A model generated the notes under the pieces. It was given only the letters and a program-made list of their open reading frames with translations. It ran no database searches and was not told where the DNA came from. Shown here one piece after another: positions 15,059-16,325 of a stretch of 16,325 nucleotides of DNA (the stretch's first letter is position 1; each line of letters starts with the position of its first letter). This stretch comes from Pseudomonadota bacterium. GTDB lineage: Bacteria; Pseudomonadota; Gammaproteobacteria; Xanthomonadales; Xanthomonadaceae. The stretch lies in contig JAEWAG010000363.1 of assembly GCA_023391775.1 (NCBI GenBank), positions 1 to 16,325 on the forward strand. The letters run 5' to 3'. Position numbers and translations under genes: made by a program.

Positions 15059-15655
15059 TCAGCCCGGCGCGTGGCCCAGGTACACCGCCAGGCCGTCAAG
15101 CAGCATCTGCACCGAGATGGCCACCAGCAGCATGCCCATCAGCCGCTCCACGGCGGTCAGCGCGCGGCGACCAAGCAGCCGGTACAGCAGCGGGGCCGCC
15201 AGCAGGATCGCGGCGGTGGCCCCCCAGGCGAGCAGCAGCGCGAGGCTCCATTCGCCGAGGCGGTCCGGCTCGCGACTGCCCATCAGCATCACCGCCGCCA
15301 TGCCGGACGGGCCGGCCACCAGCGGGATGGCCAGCGGCACGATGAACGGCTCGCCGTCGGGAATCTCGCCCATCAGCCCTTCCGGGCGCGGGAAGATCAT
15401 GCGGATGCCGATCAGGAACAGGACGATGCCGCCGGCGATGGACACCGACTCCTGCCGCAGGTGCATCAGCTCCAGGGCGTACTTGCCAAACCACAGGAAC
15501 AGCATCAGCACGAACAGCGCGATCAGCAGCTCGCGGATCAGCACCACCCGCTGGCGCTGCGGGGTGAGCGACTTGAGCACGCTCAGGAACACTGGGACGT
15601 TGCCCAGCGGATCCAGGATCAGGAACAGCAGCAGTGCCGCGGACATGACGGTCAT
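15059..15655 (-). CDS. MarC/YhgN family integral membrane protein
   Basis: A 198-residue inner-membrane protein with about six hydrophobic segments, typical in length for the MarC (UPF0056) family. Family signatures include DPLGNVPVFLSVL (15-27) near the start, the second-half motif PLAIPLVAGPSG (107-118), and a C-terminal helix with SVQMLLDGL (181-189). The sequence is closest in feel to the YhgN subgroup (DPLGN-PVF). The biochemical role of the family is not established; despite the name MarC was shown not to cause multiple resistance in E. coli. Its ATG overlaps the stop of the upstream dehydrogenase gene (ATGA), so the two are co-translated; an in-frame ATG at 15646 is an alternative. Confidence 0.9.
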   Translation of the reverse strand: MTVMSAALLLFLILDPLGNVPVFLSVLKSLTPQRQRVVLIRELLIALFVLMLFLWFGKYALELMHLRQESVSIAGGIVLFLIGIRMIFPRPEGLMGEIPDGEPFIVPLAIPLVAGPSGMAAVMLMGSREPDRLGEWSLALLLAWGATAAILLAAPLLYRLLGRRALTAVERLMGMLLVAISVQMLLDGLAVYLGHAPG

Positions 15656-16325
15656 GCCGGCTCCTCCTCCAGGGCCGATACGACCTGGCCGCGATGCGCG
15701 GCGCCGGCCGGGGACAGCAGCGTCACGCAGCGCCCGGCGTAGGCCTGCGGGTCACGCAGGTCGCCGGCGCCGTCATCGGCGTAGGCACGCGCGCGCAGCG
15801 GGGTGCGCATCGGGCCGGGCTGCAGGGCGCAGACCCGCACCGGGTCATTGGCCAGCTCAGCCGCCAGCATCCGCACCAGTGCATGCAGGCCATGCTGGGC
15901 GACGCCGTAGCCGCCCCAGAACGCCTGCCCCACCCGTGCCGGGTCGTCCACGGCCAGCACCACGGCCGGGTCGGGCGACTGGCGCAGCAGTGGCAGGCAG
16001 GCCTGGACCAGCCACCACGGAGCGGTCAGGTTGACGTGAATGGCACGCGCGAACGCGGCCGGGTCCTGGTGCTCCAGCGGTGTCAGGCCGCGGAACTCGG
16101 CCGCGCAATGCAGCACGCCGTCCAGGCGCCCGGCGCCGGCGCCGATGCGCCCGGCCAGCTCGGCGTACTCGTCCGGGCCGGCACCTTCCAGGTCCAGCGG
16201 ATAGAGCATCGGCTCCGGGCCGACGGCAGCGACGGCGTCGTAGACCCGGTTGAGTCGCGGCAGACGGCGGCCGAGCAGGACCACGGTGGCCCCGGCGGGC
16301 GGGCGGGCCGGCGCGGGCCCCCCGC
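15652..16325 (-). CDS. Short-chain dehydrogenase/reductase homologue, 5' end cut by window edge
   Basis: A partial SDR-fold protein; the N-terminus with the TGxxxGIG nucleotide loop should lie just beyond the right edge. Visible are the second strand GATVVLLGRR with the Arg typical of NADP(H) users, the YPLDLEG acidic position, LHCAAEF (usual NNAG region), VNLTAPW with the structural Asn, and the C-terminal LQPGPMRTPLR that follows the usual PG-x(2)-T pattern. General layout resembles the YciK group. The catalytic Tyr is present (codon 15907-15909), but Tyr+4 is Gln instead of Lys and Tyr-13 is Asp instead of Ser, so classic S-Y-K chemistry is doubtful. The stop overlaps the marC start (ATGA). 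The GTG at 16284 lies inside the Rossmann fold and is not the true start. Confidence 0.82.
   Translation of the reverse strand, partial: GGPAPARPPAGATVVLLGRRLPRLNRVYDAVAAVGPEPMLYPLDLEGAGPDEYAELAGRIGAGAGRLDGVLHCAAEFRGLTPLEHQDPAAFARAIHVNLTAPWWLVQACLPLLRQSPDPAVVLAVDDPARVGQAFWGGYGVAQHGLHALVRMLAAELANDPVRVCALQPGPMRTPLRARAYADDGAGDLRDPQAYAGRCVTLLSPAGAAHRGQVVSALEEEPA

Overview
This is a GC-rich window (roughly 65% G+C by eye, with lower patches inside the pilin genes). It looks like chromosomal DNA of a gammaproteobacterium of the Xanthomonadaceae/Lysobacteraceae type. The clues are the minor-pilin order fimT-pilV-pilW-pilX-pilY1-pilE, a large Oar-like TonB-dependent receptor, a 460-residue PpnN-type LOG protein, and strong GC at third codon positions. 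Genus or species cannot be fixed from the sequence alone. No phage, IS element or CRISPR array is visible.

Left part (1-1505): the edge carries five tandem copies of a 7-bp unit. It is followed by a stand-alone GspH/FimT pseudopilin gene on the plus strand (357-899), whose C-terminus has a GRTR motif of the kind linked to DNA binding by FimT in natural transformation. Next come a complete tRNA-Asn(GTT) gene with its own promoter and a strong terminator, then a short gene-free stretch.

Middle part (1506-8867, minus strand): a six-gene type IV pilus tip operon, fimT/fimU-pilV-pilW-pilX-pilY1-pilE. Most junctions are ATGA-type stop/start overlaps, and pilE has its ribosome-binding site inside the end of pilY1. 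The products are four class-III-leader pseudopilins, the GspK-like PilX without Glu+5, and the large tip adhesin/priming factor PilY1. Together they should form the complex that starts and caps the type IV pilus. A LytS/AlgZ-type histidine kinase (9020-10093) is divergent from the operon and has no response-regulator gene beside it. In Pseudomonas aeruginosa the related kinase FimS/AlgZ with AlgR controls the equivalent fimU operon, so the arrangement suggests local control of pilus priming.

Right part (10075-16325, minus strand): ppnN (nucleotide 5'-monophosphate nucleosidase), which overlaps the kinase gene tail to tail; a 1085-residue Oar-like TonB-dependent receptor with its own terminator and an AT-rich, dyad-rich upstream region; and a translationally coupled pair, a short-chain dehydrogenase homologue (cut by the window edge, with two of the three usual catalytic residues replaced) and a MarC/YhgN-family membrane protein.

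Nothing here is a clearly new system. The most interesting points are the two FimT paralogues that differ in the DNA-binding motif, the pilus-operon/orphan-kinase pairing, the degenerate calcium loop of PilY1, the S-Y-K to D-Y-Q change in the dehydrogenase, and the palindromes at the ppnN and receptor promoters.
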